Origin: Yimella sp.
GTDB taxonomy: Bacteria; Actinomycetota; Actinomycetes; Actinomycetales; Dermatophilaceae
DNA: 13,728 nucleotides
Direction of reading: 5' to 3'
NCBI GenBank assembly: GCA_030150425.1
Contig: JASLFY010000336.1
Coordinates: forward strand, 1-13,728
Part shown: positions 1 to 6,694 of the stretch, one piece after another
How the letters are laid out: the number at the start of each line of letters is the position of its first letter
Numbering within the stretch: the first letter of the stretch is position 1
Made by a program: the position numbers and the translations under genes
Notes under the pieces: generated by a model
Told to the model about the DNA's origin: nothing
The model's input: only the letters and a program-made list of their open reading frames with translations
The model's database searches: none

Positions 1-250
1 GAGAACATCGCGTATCCGATGCGCAGGCAACGGGTTTCGGCGTCGGAGCGATCCCGGAGGGCCGGCGAACTGCTGGACCTGGTCGGCCTCTCCGGGCCAG
101 CGCGACCCGCTGCTGCTGCCCGCCGGACAGCGTCGTGACGGCGCGTTTCCCGAGCCCGGAGAGGCCGACCAGGTCCAGCAGTTCGCCGGCCCTCCGGGTT
201 CGCTCCGACGCCGAAACCCGTTGCCTGCGCATCGGATACGCGATGTTCTC
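1..250. repeat. 96-bp near-perfect inverted repeat (fold-back) at the left edge
   Basis: Bases 1-96 are the reverse complement of bases 155-250 with a single mismatch (52 against 199), separated by a 58-base spacer. The right arm lies in the normal reading frame of the ABC ATPase. The left arm begins exactly where that frame should run from the LSGGQ signature towards Walker B. The short string CCCGG occurs at the turning point, so a copy could switch strand by microhomology. No transposase, terminal repeat or other element accompanies it. The simplest reading is a snapback chimera or misassembly at a contig end. A real inverted duplication is possible but would inactivate the gene. Confidence 0.9.
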
Positions 251-529
251 CGCGACGTCCAGGTGGCCGAACAGCTGCCCGTCCTGGAACATCAGGCCGA
301 ACCGGCGGCGGTGCACCGGCAGGTCGGTGACGTCGACGTCGCCGAACAGCACCCGTCCGGAGTCGAGGTCCTGCAACCCGGCGACCGCGCGCAACAGAGT
401 CGACTTTCCGCTGCCGGACGCGCCCAGCACCGCCACGATCTCGCCTCGGTCGACCACAAGGTCGACGTGGTCCAACACGGTCGTCGGCCCGAACCGAACC
501 ACCGCCTGCCGCACCTCGAGTCCAGCCAT
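97..529 (-). CDS. thiQ: Thiamine ABC transporter ATP-binding protein, 3' part missing
   Basis: This is the ATPase that powers the thiamine importer on the cytoplasmic face of the membrane. The readable part is about 144 residues from ATG 529. It shows Walker A (GASGSGKST, residues 36-44), a Q-loop (MFQD, Q82) and the ABC signature LSGGQQQR (134-141). Walker B, the D-loop and the H-loop are absent, because the sequence turns into the inverted copy at 96/97. The frame then stays open to the window edge but encodes unrelated residues. Its ATG overlaps the permease stop by one base (TGATG), which indicates translational coupling. Family ATPases are usually 220-350 residues, so more than a third is lost. 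The ABC ATPase call is certain. The thiamine assignment rests on the riboswitch and the neighbouring binding protein. Confidence 0.85.
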
Positions 530-2172
530 CAGAACGCTCCCGTCGAGTCGACCTTCAACTGTTCCACCGCGGTCATCACGACGGCGGTCACCGTCGCCAA
601 CACCACCGACGCCGCGAGCGCCATCCCGAAGTACCGCGCTCCCGGGTGGCCGAGCAGCTGGTAGATCACCACCGGCAGGGTCGGGTGTTCCGGCCGCGCC
701 AGGAAGCTGGTCGCGCCGAACTCGCCGAGGGCGACGGCGTACGCGAAACCGATCGCGGCCAGCAACGGCCGCCAGAGCACCCGCCGGTCGACGTCCCACC
801 ACACCCGCCACGGATTCGCGCCGAGCGTCGCGGCCGCCTCGCGTTGCCGCGGGTCGACCGAGCGCAGCGCGGGAGCGACCGTACGGACCACCAGCGGCAG
901 CGCCACCAACGCCTGCGCCACCGGCACCAGCCAGGGCGAGTCGCGGAAGTCGACCGGCGGTTCGTCGAGCGCGATCAGAAAGCCGAAACCGACGGTGACC
1001 GCGGAGATCCCCAGCGGCAGCATGAACACCGCGTCGAGCACGGACAGCGCGCGCCGCCCGGACCGCGTACGCGGTCGGCGGGTCACGACGACCGCAACCA
1101 GGACGCCGAGGGTCACCGCGATCAGCGTCGCGTCGACGGCGGCGCGCAGCGAGGTGACGAGCGCCTGTCCGACCGTCACCTGCAACACCGGTTCGTCCGG
1201 GGACAGGTGGGTGAGGTTGCGGTAGTTGGCCAGGCTCCAGCTGTTGTCGACGCGCAGCGAGCGCCAGACCAGGCTGGCGATCGGGGTGATCACGAACGCG
1301 ACGGCGAGAGCGGTCACCGCGAGGTGCGGCGTGTCCGAGCGGCGGATCCGGCGGCGGCCGCCGACGCCGCTGCGCAGTCGTACGCTCCCGGCCCGGCCGG
1401 TCGCCCACTCGGTCAGCAGCAACAGCGCGATCACCGCGACGGCCTGCACCAGGCTGAGCGCGGCGGCCGCGCGCAGGTCGAGGAAGTTGGTCGTCAGCAG
1501 GTAGATCTCGGTCTCGACGGTGGAGTAGCGCAACCCGCCGAGGGTCAGCACCACCCCGAACGAGCCGGCGCAGAACAGGAACACCACGCTCGCCGCGGAC
1601 AGGATCGCCGGGCGCAGCGCGGGGAGGGTGATCGTGCGCAGCACGGTCAGCGGCGGCGCACCGAGCACCGCCGCGGCCTCCTCCTGTCGCGGGTCGAGCG
1701 CGGCCCAGCGACTACCGACGGTACGCACCACGACCGCAAGATTGAAGAACACCAGTGCGGCGACGATCGCCTGCCAGGAGCCGTCCCATCCCAGGAACGC
1801 CAACGGGCCGCCGGGGGCGAGGAGGGTGCGGAAGGCGACGCCGACGACCACGGTCGGCAACACGAACGGCATCACCAACAACCCGCGTACGAGGGCCGCC
1901 CCGGGCAACTTCAACCGGTAGGTGGCGTACGCGATCGGCAGCCCGAGGACCACCGTGATCAGCGTCGCGAGGCCGGAACTCCACAGCGTGAACCAGACGA
2001 CCCGTCGCGTCCGCGGCCGGCCGAGCACCTCGGTGACCGCGCCGAGGCTCCAGTGGCCGTCCGGGTGCAGCCCGCGGCCGATCATCGCCGAGACCGGCAG
2101 CAGGAAGAAGACCGCGAGGAAGGCGATGGGGACCAGCGCCCCGATCACCGTCCCGAGCCGGCCGACCTTCAT
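529..2172 (-). CDS. thiP: Thiamine ABC transporter permease, two fused halves
   Basis: This is the integral membrane channel of the thiamine importer, 547 residues from ATG 2172. Two homologous hydrophobic halves each carry a typical EAA loop that docks the ATPase: EEAAAVLGAPP in the first half and EAAATLGANPW in the second. A hydrophobic segment starts at about residue 9 (TVIGALVPIAFLAVFFLLP). About twelve membrane spans are expected for this ThiP/FbpB-like architecture, and the length fits the family. The start lies 19 bases after the stop of the binding-protein gene, with a GGAG-like ribosome site upstream. The same frame stays open to 2439, but that extension overlaps the binding-protein gene and is Arg-rich shadow sequence. 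ThiP and iron-type permeases look alike; the riboswitch and the TbpA-like partner decide for thiamine. Confidence 0.9.
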   Translation of the reverse strand: MKVGRLGTVIGALVPIAFLAVFFLLPVSAMIGRGLHPDGHWSLGAVTEVLGRPRTRRVVWFTLWSSGLATLITVVLGLPIAYATYRLKLPGAALVRGLLVMPFVLPTVVVGVAFRTLLAPGGPLAFLGWDGSWQAIVAALVFFNLAVVVRTVGSRWAALDPRQEEAAAVLGAPPLTVLRTITLPALRPAILSAASVVFLFCAGSFGVVLTLGGLRYSTVETEIYLLTTNFLDLRAAAALSLVQAVAVIALLLLTEWATGRAGSVRLRSGVGGRRRIRRSDTPHLAVTALAVAFVITPIASLVWRSLRVDNSWSLANYRNLTHLSPDEPVLQVTVGQALVTSLRAAVDATLIAVTLGVLVAVVVTRRPRTRSGRRALSVLDAVFMLPLGISAVTVGFGFLIALDEPPVDFRDSPWLVPVAQALVALPLVVRTVAPALRSVDPRQREAAATLGANPWRVWWDVDRRVLWRPLLAAIGFAYAVALGEFGATSFLARPEHPTLPVVIYQLLGHPGARYFGMALAASVVLATVTAVVMTAVEQLKVDSTGAF

Positions 2173-2191
2173 CCGATGCCCCGCTCCGACC

Positions 2192-3259
2192 TCAGTTCGA
2201 GGTGACGTCCTGCCACTGCCGCAGCCAGCCGTCGCGCTTGGCGGTGATGGTGGCGGGTGCGACGTCCAGCGGCTTGCCCGGCACCTTGACCGCGCTCTTC
2301 CACGCGGCCGGCAGCGGGATGCTCGGGTCGACCGGGAAGACGTACATGTTCGTCGGCAGCGCGGTCTGGAAGCTCTTGCCGAGCATGAAGTCGATGAACG
2401 CCTTCGCGCCGGCCGGGTTCTGCGCGCCCTGCAACACACCGGCGTACTCGACCGAGCGGAAGCAGCTGTTCAGCAGCGCCGACGACTTCTGCTTGGTGTC
2501 GGCCGGGCTGCTGTCGTACGACAACACGATCGGGCGGGTGCCGTTGCCGCCGCCCGCGGTGTAGTCGACGCCCCACGCGTCGCTCCAGCCCGCGGTGACC
2601 TTCGCGCCGTTGGCCATCAGCTTCTTCCAGTAGCCCTGCCAGCCGGACTCGCCGTACTTGGCGATGGTGGCCAGCAGGAACGCCATGCCCGGCGAGGACG
2701 TGGCGGCGCCCGGGGTGACGAAGAGGTTCTTGTACGCCGGCTTGGTCAGGTCGTCCAGCGACGTCGGCGGGGTCTTCTTGTTCTTGGCGAACCATGCGTC
2801 GTCGACGTTCACGCAGACGTCGCCGAAGTCGATCGGGGTCAGCTGCTTCGCGGCGTCCGCGTCGGTCAGCGCGTACTTGTCCGCGCCCTGGGGCAGCTTC
2901 GCGGAGGCGTACGGCGCCAGTGCGCCGGAGCTCGAGACGCGGGTGGCGAAGGTGTTGTCGATGCCGAAGGTGACGTCGCCGACCGGCTTGCCCTTGGCGA
3001 GCACGATCGAGTTGGCCAGCTTGCCGGCGTCACCGCTGGCGATGACCTTCACCTGGTAGCCGGTGGCCTTGGTGAACTCGGCCAGCAGCGGCTTGGGGGC
3101 GACCCAGGAGTCGTGGGTGACGAGCTTCACCACCGTCTGCTTGGTGGTGCTCGAACCCGCCGCGGAACTGGACCCGGACGGGCCGTCCTCGGCACCCGAG
3201 CACCCGGCGACGAGCACCAGCGAAGCGGCGGAACAAATGGCAAACAGCTTGCGGGACAA
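2192..3259 (-). CDS. thiB: Thiamine-binding lipoprotein of the ABC importer (TbpA/ThiB family)
   Basis: This is an extracytoplasmic solute-binding protein that captures thiamine and hands it to the permease. It has a lipoprotein signal: basic MSRK, a hydrophobic stretch, then the lipobox LVAGC. The mature body matches the TbpA pattern: VVKLVTHDSWVAPKPLLAEF near the start, DVTFGIDNTFATRV, TPGAATSSPGMAFLLA, VTAGWSDAWG and LSYDSSPA. The start is a choice. An in-frame ATG at 3274 has no ribosome site, whereas TTG at 3259 has AGGAGG six bases upstream and gives a clean signal peptide of 20 residues to the Cys; I prefer the TTG (355 residues). It is the first gene of the operon, directly downstream of a TPP riboswitch. 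The family is close to iron(III)-binding proteins, but the riboswitch favours thiamine. Confidence 0.88.
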   Translation of the reverse strand: MSRKLFAICSAASLVLVAGCSGAEDGPSGSSSAAGSSTTKQTVVKLVTHDSWVAPKPLLAEFTKATGYQVKVIASGDAGKLANSIVLAKGKPVGDVTFGIDNTFATRVSSSGALAPYASAKLPQGADKYALTDADAAKQLTPIDFGDVCVNVDDAWFAKNKKTPPTSLDDLTKPAYKNLFVTPGAATSSPGMAFLLATIAKYGESGWQGYWKKLMANGAKVTAGWSDAWGVDYTAGGGNGTRPIVLSYDSSPADTKQKSSALLNSCFRSVEYAGVLQGAQNPAGAKAFIDFMLGKSFQTALPTNMYVFPVDPSIPLPAAWKSAVKVPGKPLDVAPATITAKRDGWLRQWQDVTSN

Positions 3260-3265
3260 CGGAAT

Positions 3266-3285
3266 CCTCCTCATGTCAAAGGAGG
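3266..3285 (-). promoter_or_regulatory. Hairpin that sequesters the Shine-Dalgarno sequence of thiB
   Basis: On the minus strand, CCTCCT (3285-3280) can pair base for base with the ribosome site AGGAGG (3271-3266), leaving an 8-base loop. It begins four bases after the closing stem of the TPP riboswitch, and the TTG start follows the ribosome site by six bases. This is the expected layout of an expression platform that blocks translation initiation when TPP is bound. The 5-base stretch AGGGG at the riboswitch 5' side could pair with the CCCCT of the anti-ribosome-site strand in the ligand-free state. That alternative pairing is inference. Confidence 0.65.
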
Positions 3286-3289
3286 GGCT

Positions 3290-3380
3290 CGACTTCCTAC
3301 AGCGGTACTAACCACATCAGGTTCGAGGGTCTGCGGCCATCCCCGACCGCACTCTCAGCGCACCGTGCGCTCCCCTGTCG
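3290..3380 (-). promoter_or_regulatory. TPP riboswitch (THI element)
   Basis: The minus strand carries the conserved TPP aptamer blocks in order: GGGGAGC (3375-3369), CTGAGA (3358-3353), ACCCTCGAACCTGAT (3330-3316), GGTTAGTACC (3313-3304) and GTAGGAAGT (3300-3292). A closing P1 stem forms between CGAC (3380-3377) and GTCG (3293-3290). It lies directly upstream of the thiamine-binding lipoprotein gene, so thiamine diphosphate should repress uptake. No U-tract terminator follows. Instead the ribosome site is paired with a complementary strand, which points to translational rather than transcriptional control. Confidence 0.96.
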
Positions 3381-3392
3381 TTTCCGGTCCCG

Positions 3393-3398
3393 ACCGTA
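3393..3398 (-). promoter_or_regulatory. Candidate -10 element of the thiamine transporter operon
   Basis: The minus strand reads TACGGT here, which fits the actinobacterial TANNNT pattern. Transcription would begin about a dozen bases before the first riboswitch block, a sensible spacing. No good -35 hexamer stands 16-18 bases upstream, so this is only a candidate. Confidence 0.3.
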
Positions 3399-3519
3399 CA
3401 CCGCCCTACGACCTCGGCCGTGGCCCGCACCCCGACGCCCAAACGTGGCAGGCTCGACCCCGATACTTGTGCCGACGGGTCGCATCTCTGCGCGGCCCCG
3501 ATCGAGGAGGTTTGGTCAC

Positions 3520-3822
3520 ATGGGTTCTGTGGTCTGGAAGGTCATGGCGATCGCCAGCGGCGTCGTCGCCAGCAAGGTCGCGACGAAGGCCACCAACTCC
3601 GGCTGGAAGGCGGCCACCGGCCAGCCCGCGCCGGTCGGCAAGCACGACCCGAATTTCTCCGCCAAGCAGACCGCGCTGTTCATGCTCATCTCGACCGCCG
3701 TCGCCGGTGCGGTGAAGGCGTTCGCCGAGCGCAAGGCGGCCGACTACTACACGAAGTCGGCCGGCCACCCGCCGAAGGCCGTCGCCAAGCAGCAACAAAA
3801 GGCAGCCGAGAAGCACGCCTGA
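3520..3822 (+). CDS. Small DUF4235 membrane protein
   Basis: This 100-residue protein is of unknown function and matches the actinobacterial DUF4235 pattern. An N-terminal amphipathic or membrane helix (about 2-20, VVWKVMAIASGVVASKV) is followed by a Gly/Pro-containing turn. A second hydrophobic helix (about 50-70, KQTALFMLISTAVAGAVKAF) runs into RKAADYY, and the tail is Lys/Gln-rich (KQQQKAAEKHA). The start is clear: GGAGG sits nine bases before ATG 3520, and in-frame codons further upstream lack a ribosome site. It stands alone, divergent from the thiamine operon and convergent with the Lrp-type gene 27 bases away. Nothing in the context suggests a role in thiamine or 2-oxoacid metabolism. 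Confidence 0.88.
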   Translation: MGSVVWKVMAIASGVVASKVATKATNSGWKAATGQPAPVGKHDPNFSAKQTALFMLISTAVAGAVKAFAERKAADYYTKSAGHPPKAVAKQQQKAAEKHA

Positions 3823-3849
3823 GCGAGGACTCCCCCGCCGAGATAACGG

Positions 3850-4407
3850 TCAAACCCAGGGTGTCCCGGCGCCCTTGAGCTCGTCGAACACCAGCCAGGT
3901 GCGGGTGCCGAGAACCCCGGGGATCGCCTGGATCCGCTCCAGCACCATCGAGCGCAGCGCCTCGTTGTCGGGCGCGTGCAACTGCACCAGCACGTCGAAC
4001 TCCGACCCCATCAGCGCGATCGTGTCCAGGTAGGGCAACTCGGCCAGCGCCGCGCTGACCGTCCGCCAGGAGTTCTGCTCGATGTTCAGTGCGATGTAGG
4101 CGATCGTGTGCAGCCCGGCGCGACGCCGGTCGATGCGCACCGACCACCCGGTGATGACGCCACGCTCGCGCAACCGGTCGATCCGGGCGTACGCCCCCGC
4201 TCGGCTGAGGTGCAGCCGCTCGGCCAAGGCGCGTACGGAGATGCGCGAGTCGGCCTCGAGCTCGGCCAGGATCTGCCGGTCGACCTGGTCCAACGGTTCG
4301 GTACGGCCGGTCGGCGCCAGGGCGTCGACGGGCTCGACCGATCGTCCAACGGCACCCCCGTCAGCGGGGGTCGATTTGGACGTATTGCCCCGTTTTGCTG
4401 CGTTCAT
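3850..4407 (-). CDS. Lrp/AsnC-family transcriptional regulator (BkdR-like)
   Basis: This 185-residue protein is likely a DNA-binding regulator that senses an amino acid or 2-oxoacid. A 35-residue low-complexity N-terminal stretch precedes the typical AsnC helix-turn-helix: LDQVDRQILAELEADSRISV, then ALAERLHLSRAGAYARIDRL. The ligand-binding half follows (AYIALNIEQNSWRTVSAALA, ALMGSEFDVLVQLHAPD, and a RIQAIPGVLGTRTWLVF end). Start ATG 4407 has only a weak ribosome site. A GTG at 4422 is an alternative, and the N-terminal extension is longer than usual for the family. It is divergent from bkdA with 65 bases between the starts, the usual layout for a local regulator of a branched-chain 2-oxoacid dehydrogenase operon. 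The regulatory target is inferred from position. Confidence 0.9.
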   Translation of the reverse strand: MNAAKRGNTSKSTPADGGAVGRSVEPVDALAPTGRTEPLDQVDRQILAELEADSRISVRALAERLHLSRAGAYARIDRLRERGVITGWSVRIDRRRAGLHTIAYIALNIEQNSWRTVSAALAELPYLDTIALMGSEFDVLVQLHAPDNEALRSMVLERIQAIPGVLGTRTWLVFDELKGAGTPWV

Positions 4408-4472
4408 GATCCAATCGTCCACCAGTTCGCCGCCGACTTGAGCCAAACGTACCGAATCGCGACGATGGTGTG
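4408..4472. promoter_or_regulatory. Divergent control region between the Lrp-type gene and bkdA
   Basis: The 65 bases between the two divergent starts must hold both promoters and any Lrp-type operator. No ribosome site precedes bkdA ATG 4473. TTGAGC at 4438-4443 and GACGAT at 4461-4466 are spaced by 17 bases, and GACGAT ends six bases before the ATG. This would suit a leaderless bkdA transcript. The match to consensus is weak and I see no convincing palindromic operator. Confidence 0.35.
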
Positions 4473-5591
4473 ATGCAGCCCACACCGGATGAAGTCGTCG
4501 ACGCGCTGCTGCCGTCGCCGCGCCCCGTACAACTGCTCGACCCCACCGGCGCCGTCGTCGCCCAACAGGGCACGCGCCGGGACTACCGGATGCCGGAGTC
4601 CGACCGGCTGCAGGACCTGTGGCGCCGGATGGTGCTCGGTCGTCGGTTCGACCTGCAGGCGACCGCGCTGACCAAGCAGGGCCGCCTCGCGGTCTACCCG
4701 AGCTCGCGCGGCCAGGAGGCCTGCCAGGTCGCGGCGACCATGTCGCTGACCGCGACCGACTGGATGTTCCCGACGTACCGCGAGTCGATGGCGCTGGTCA
4801 CCCGCGGCATCGACCCCGTCGAGGTGCTGACCCTGCTGCGCGGTTCGGCGCACTGCGGCTACGACCCGATGGCCCACCGCACCGCTGCCCAGTGCACCCC
4901 TTTGGCGACCCAGCTGGTCCACTGCGCCGGGGCCGCGTACGGCCTGAAGCGGCGCGGCGAGCAGGGTGTCGCGCTCGGCTTCATCGGCGACGGCGCCACC
5001 AGCGAGGGCGACTTCCACGAGGCGCTGAACTTCGCCGCCGTCTTCGAGGCGCCGGCGATCTTCTTCGTGCAGAACAACAAGTACGCCATCAGCGTCCCCC
5101 TCGAGAAGCAGACGAAGGCTCCGGCGTTGGCGTACAAGGGAATCGGCTACGGCGTCGCCAGTGAGCAGGTCGACGGCAACGACCCCGCCGCGGTCATGGC
5201 CGTGATGGACGTCGCCCGCGAGCACTGCCTCGCCGGGGGCGGCCCGTTCCTGATCGAGGCCCACACCTACCGGATGGACGCCCACACCAACGCCGACGAC
5301 GCGTCCCGGTACCGCTCCGGTGATGAGGTCAGCGCCTGGCTGGACCGCGACCCGATCGCCCGCCTCGAGGCCTACCTGCGCAGCCACGGCCTGCTGAACG
5401 ACGACCAGGCGAACGCCGTACGACAGGAGGCGGAGGCGCTGGCCACCGACCTGCGCGACCGGATGAACGCCGACCCGCAGATCGACCCGATGGCGTTGTT
5501 CGACAACGTCTTCGTCCACCCGACCCCGGAGATCGACCGGGCCCGCACCCTCGTGCAGTCCGAGATCGCAGCAGAGCAGGTGACCCGATGA
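4473..5591 (+). CDS. bkdA: Branched-chain 2-oxoacid dehydrogenase E1 component, alpha subunit
   Basis: With BkdB it forms the thiamine-diphosphate-dependent E1 that decarboxylates the 2-oxoacids of Val, Leu and Ile and passes the acyl group to the lipoyl arm of E2 in the cytoplasm. It is 372 residues from ATG 4473. The thiamine diphosphate/Mg motif is present (GDGATSEGDF at 172-181 through to the QNN at 200-202). The segments SSRGQEACQVA (78-88) and TYRMDAHTNADDASRYR, around the loop facing the active site, are typical of the alpha subunit. Pyruvate dehydrogenase E1 alpha (PdhA type) is the main alternative; the adjacent Lrp-type gene favours the branched-chain role. A GTG directly before the ATG (4470) is an alternative start. 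The stop overlaps the next start (ATGA). Confidence 0.9.
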   Translation: MQPTPDEVVDALLPSPRPVQLLDPTGAVVAQQGTRRDYRMPESDRLQDLWRRMVLGRRFDLQATALTKQGRLAVYPSSRGQEACQVAATMSLTATDWMFPTYRESMALVTRGIDPVEVLTLLRGSAHCGYDPMAHRTAAQCTPLATQLVHCAGAAYGLKRRGEQGVALGFIGDGATSEGDFHEALNFAAVFEAPAIFFVQNNKYAISVPLEKQTKAPALAYKGIGYGVASEQVDGNDPAAVMAVMDVAREHCLAGGGPFLIEAHTYRMDAHTNADDASRYRSGDEVSAWLDRDPIARLEAYLRSHGLLNDDQANAVRQEAEALATDLRDRMNADPQIDPMALFDNVFVHPTPEIDRARTLVQSEIAAEQVTR

Positions 5592-6694
5592 CCGCCACGA
5601 CCGACGCCGTGACCGACACGGCCGCCACGACCCAGACCCTCACCTTCGCGAAGGCGCTGAACAACGCGCTGCGCGACGCGCTCGCCGCGAACGACGACGT
5701 GCTCGTCTTCGGCGAGGACGTCGGCACCCTCGGCGGCGTCTTCCGGATCACCGACGGCCTCACCAAGGAGTTCGGCGAGGACCGCTGCTTCGACACCCCG
5801 CTGGCCGAGAGCGGCATCGTCGGCTTCGCAATCGGCTTGTGCCTCACCGGATTCCGTCCGGTGGTCGAGATGCAGTTCGACTCCTTCGCCTATCCCGCGT
5901 TCGAGCAGATCACTTCCCACGTCGCCAAGATGCGCAACCGCACGAACGGCGCCGTGAACCTGCCGATGGTCATCCGGGTGCCGTACGCCGGCGGCATCGG
6001 CGGCGTCGAGCACCACTGCGACTCCAGCGAGGGCTACTACGCCCACACCCCCGGTCTCAAGGTCGTCACCCCGGCCACCCCGGAGGACGCCTACTGGATG
6101 CTGCGCGAGGCCATCGACGACCCCGACCCCGTGATCTTCATGGAGCCGAAGGTGTCGTACTGGTCCAAGGGCGAGGTCGACCTCGCCGCACCGGCCGCGC
6201 GCTACGGCACCGCCGCCGTACGCCGCCCGGGGTCCGAGGTGACGCTGGTGACGTACGGCCCGTCGCTGGCGACCTCGCTCAAGGCGGCCGAGGCCGCCGC
6301 GGAGGAGGGCTACGACGTCGAGGTCATCGACCTGCGGTCGATCTCGCCGCTGGACGACGACACCGTCATCCGCTCGGTGCAGCGCACCGGCCGCTGCGTC
6401 GTGGTCAGCGAGGCCCAGGGCTTCGCCGGGGTCGCCGGCGAGCTCGCCTCCCGGATCAGCGAGCAGTGCTTCCACTCGCTCGCCGCGCCGGTGCTGCGGG
6501 TCAGCGGCCTGCCGGTGCCCTACCCGGCACCGATGCTGGAACACACCTACCTGCCCGGCGTCGACCGGATCCTCGACGCCATCGACCGTCTCCAGTGGGA
6601 CGATCACCCCACGGAGTTCTACGCTCCTTCGTCGCTCCGACACTACGCGGGGACCCCGATCAACGACACTCCGTACGTCGGAGGTGGCGCGTGA
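5588..6694 (+). CDS. bkdB: Branched-chain 2-oxoacid dehydrogenase E1 component, beta subunit
   Basis: This is the partner of the alpha subunit in the E1 heterotetramer, 368 residues. After a Thr/Ala-rich leader the transketolase-type pyrimidine-binding domain starts at about residue 17. It has GEDVGTLGGVFR, then DTPLAESGIVGFAIG with the conserved Glu that activates thiamine diphosphate, and GGIGGVEHHCDSSEGYYAHTPG with the active-site histidines. The transketolase C-terminal domain follows (VTLVTYGPSLATSLKAAEAA, EVIDLRSISPLDDDT). ATG 5588 overlaps the bkdA stop by four bases and the stop overlaps the bkdC GTG in the same manner, so the three subunits are translationally coupled. No truncation or missing key residue is seen. 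Confidence 0.92.
   Translation: MTATTDAVTDTAATTQTLTFAKALNNALRDALAANDDVLVFGEDVGTLGGVFRITDGLTKEFGEDRCFDTPLAESGIVGFAIGLCLTGFRPVVEMQFDSFAYPAFEQITSHVAKMRNRTNGAVNLPMVIRVPYAGGIGGVEHHCDSSEGYYAHTPGLKVVTPATPEDAYWMLREAIDDPDPVIFMEPKVSYWSKGEVDLAAPAARYGTAAVRRPGSEVTLVTYGPSLATSLKAAEAAAEEGYDVEVIDLRSISPLDDDTVIRSVQRTGRCVVVSEAQGFAGVAGELASRISEQCFHSLAAPVLRVSGLPVPYPAPMLEHTYLPGVDRILDAIDRLQWDDHPTEFYAPSSLRHYAGTPINDTPYVGGGA

Noticed and set aside
1..250. Inverted repeats as ends of an insertion sequence
   Set aside because: Both arms are ATPase coding sequence, the spacer is the LSGGQ segment, and no transposase or target duplication is seen.
97..529. Natural frameshift pseudogene of thiQ
   Set aside because: The frame is intact up to the fold-back point. 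The loss comes from the inverted copy, not from a point mutation or indel.
646..2205. Long plus-strand open frame opposite thiP
   Set aside because: Its product is a low-complexity string of Arg, Gly, Gln and Asp typical of antisense frames in GC-rich genes. The minus strand encodes a clear permease with membrane segments and EAA motifs.
1922..3715. 597-codon plus-strand open frame across thiB, the riboswitch and the DUF4235 gene
   Set aside because: It runs through a well-supported riboswitch and antisense to a lipoprotein gene. The product has no recognisable domain.
3823..3849. Terminator hairpin between the DUF4235 and Lrp-type genes
   Set aside because: The 27-base gap has only short GC-rich complementarity and no convincing stem.
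5839..6690. Apparent large fusion in which the bkdC frame extends upstream through bkdB
   Set aside because: The extension is out of frame with the clear E1 beta protein and is Arg/Gly-rich. GTG 6691 begins exactly at the lipoyl domain and overlaps the bkdB stop.
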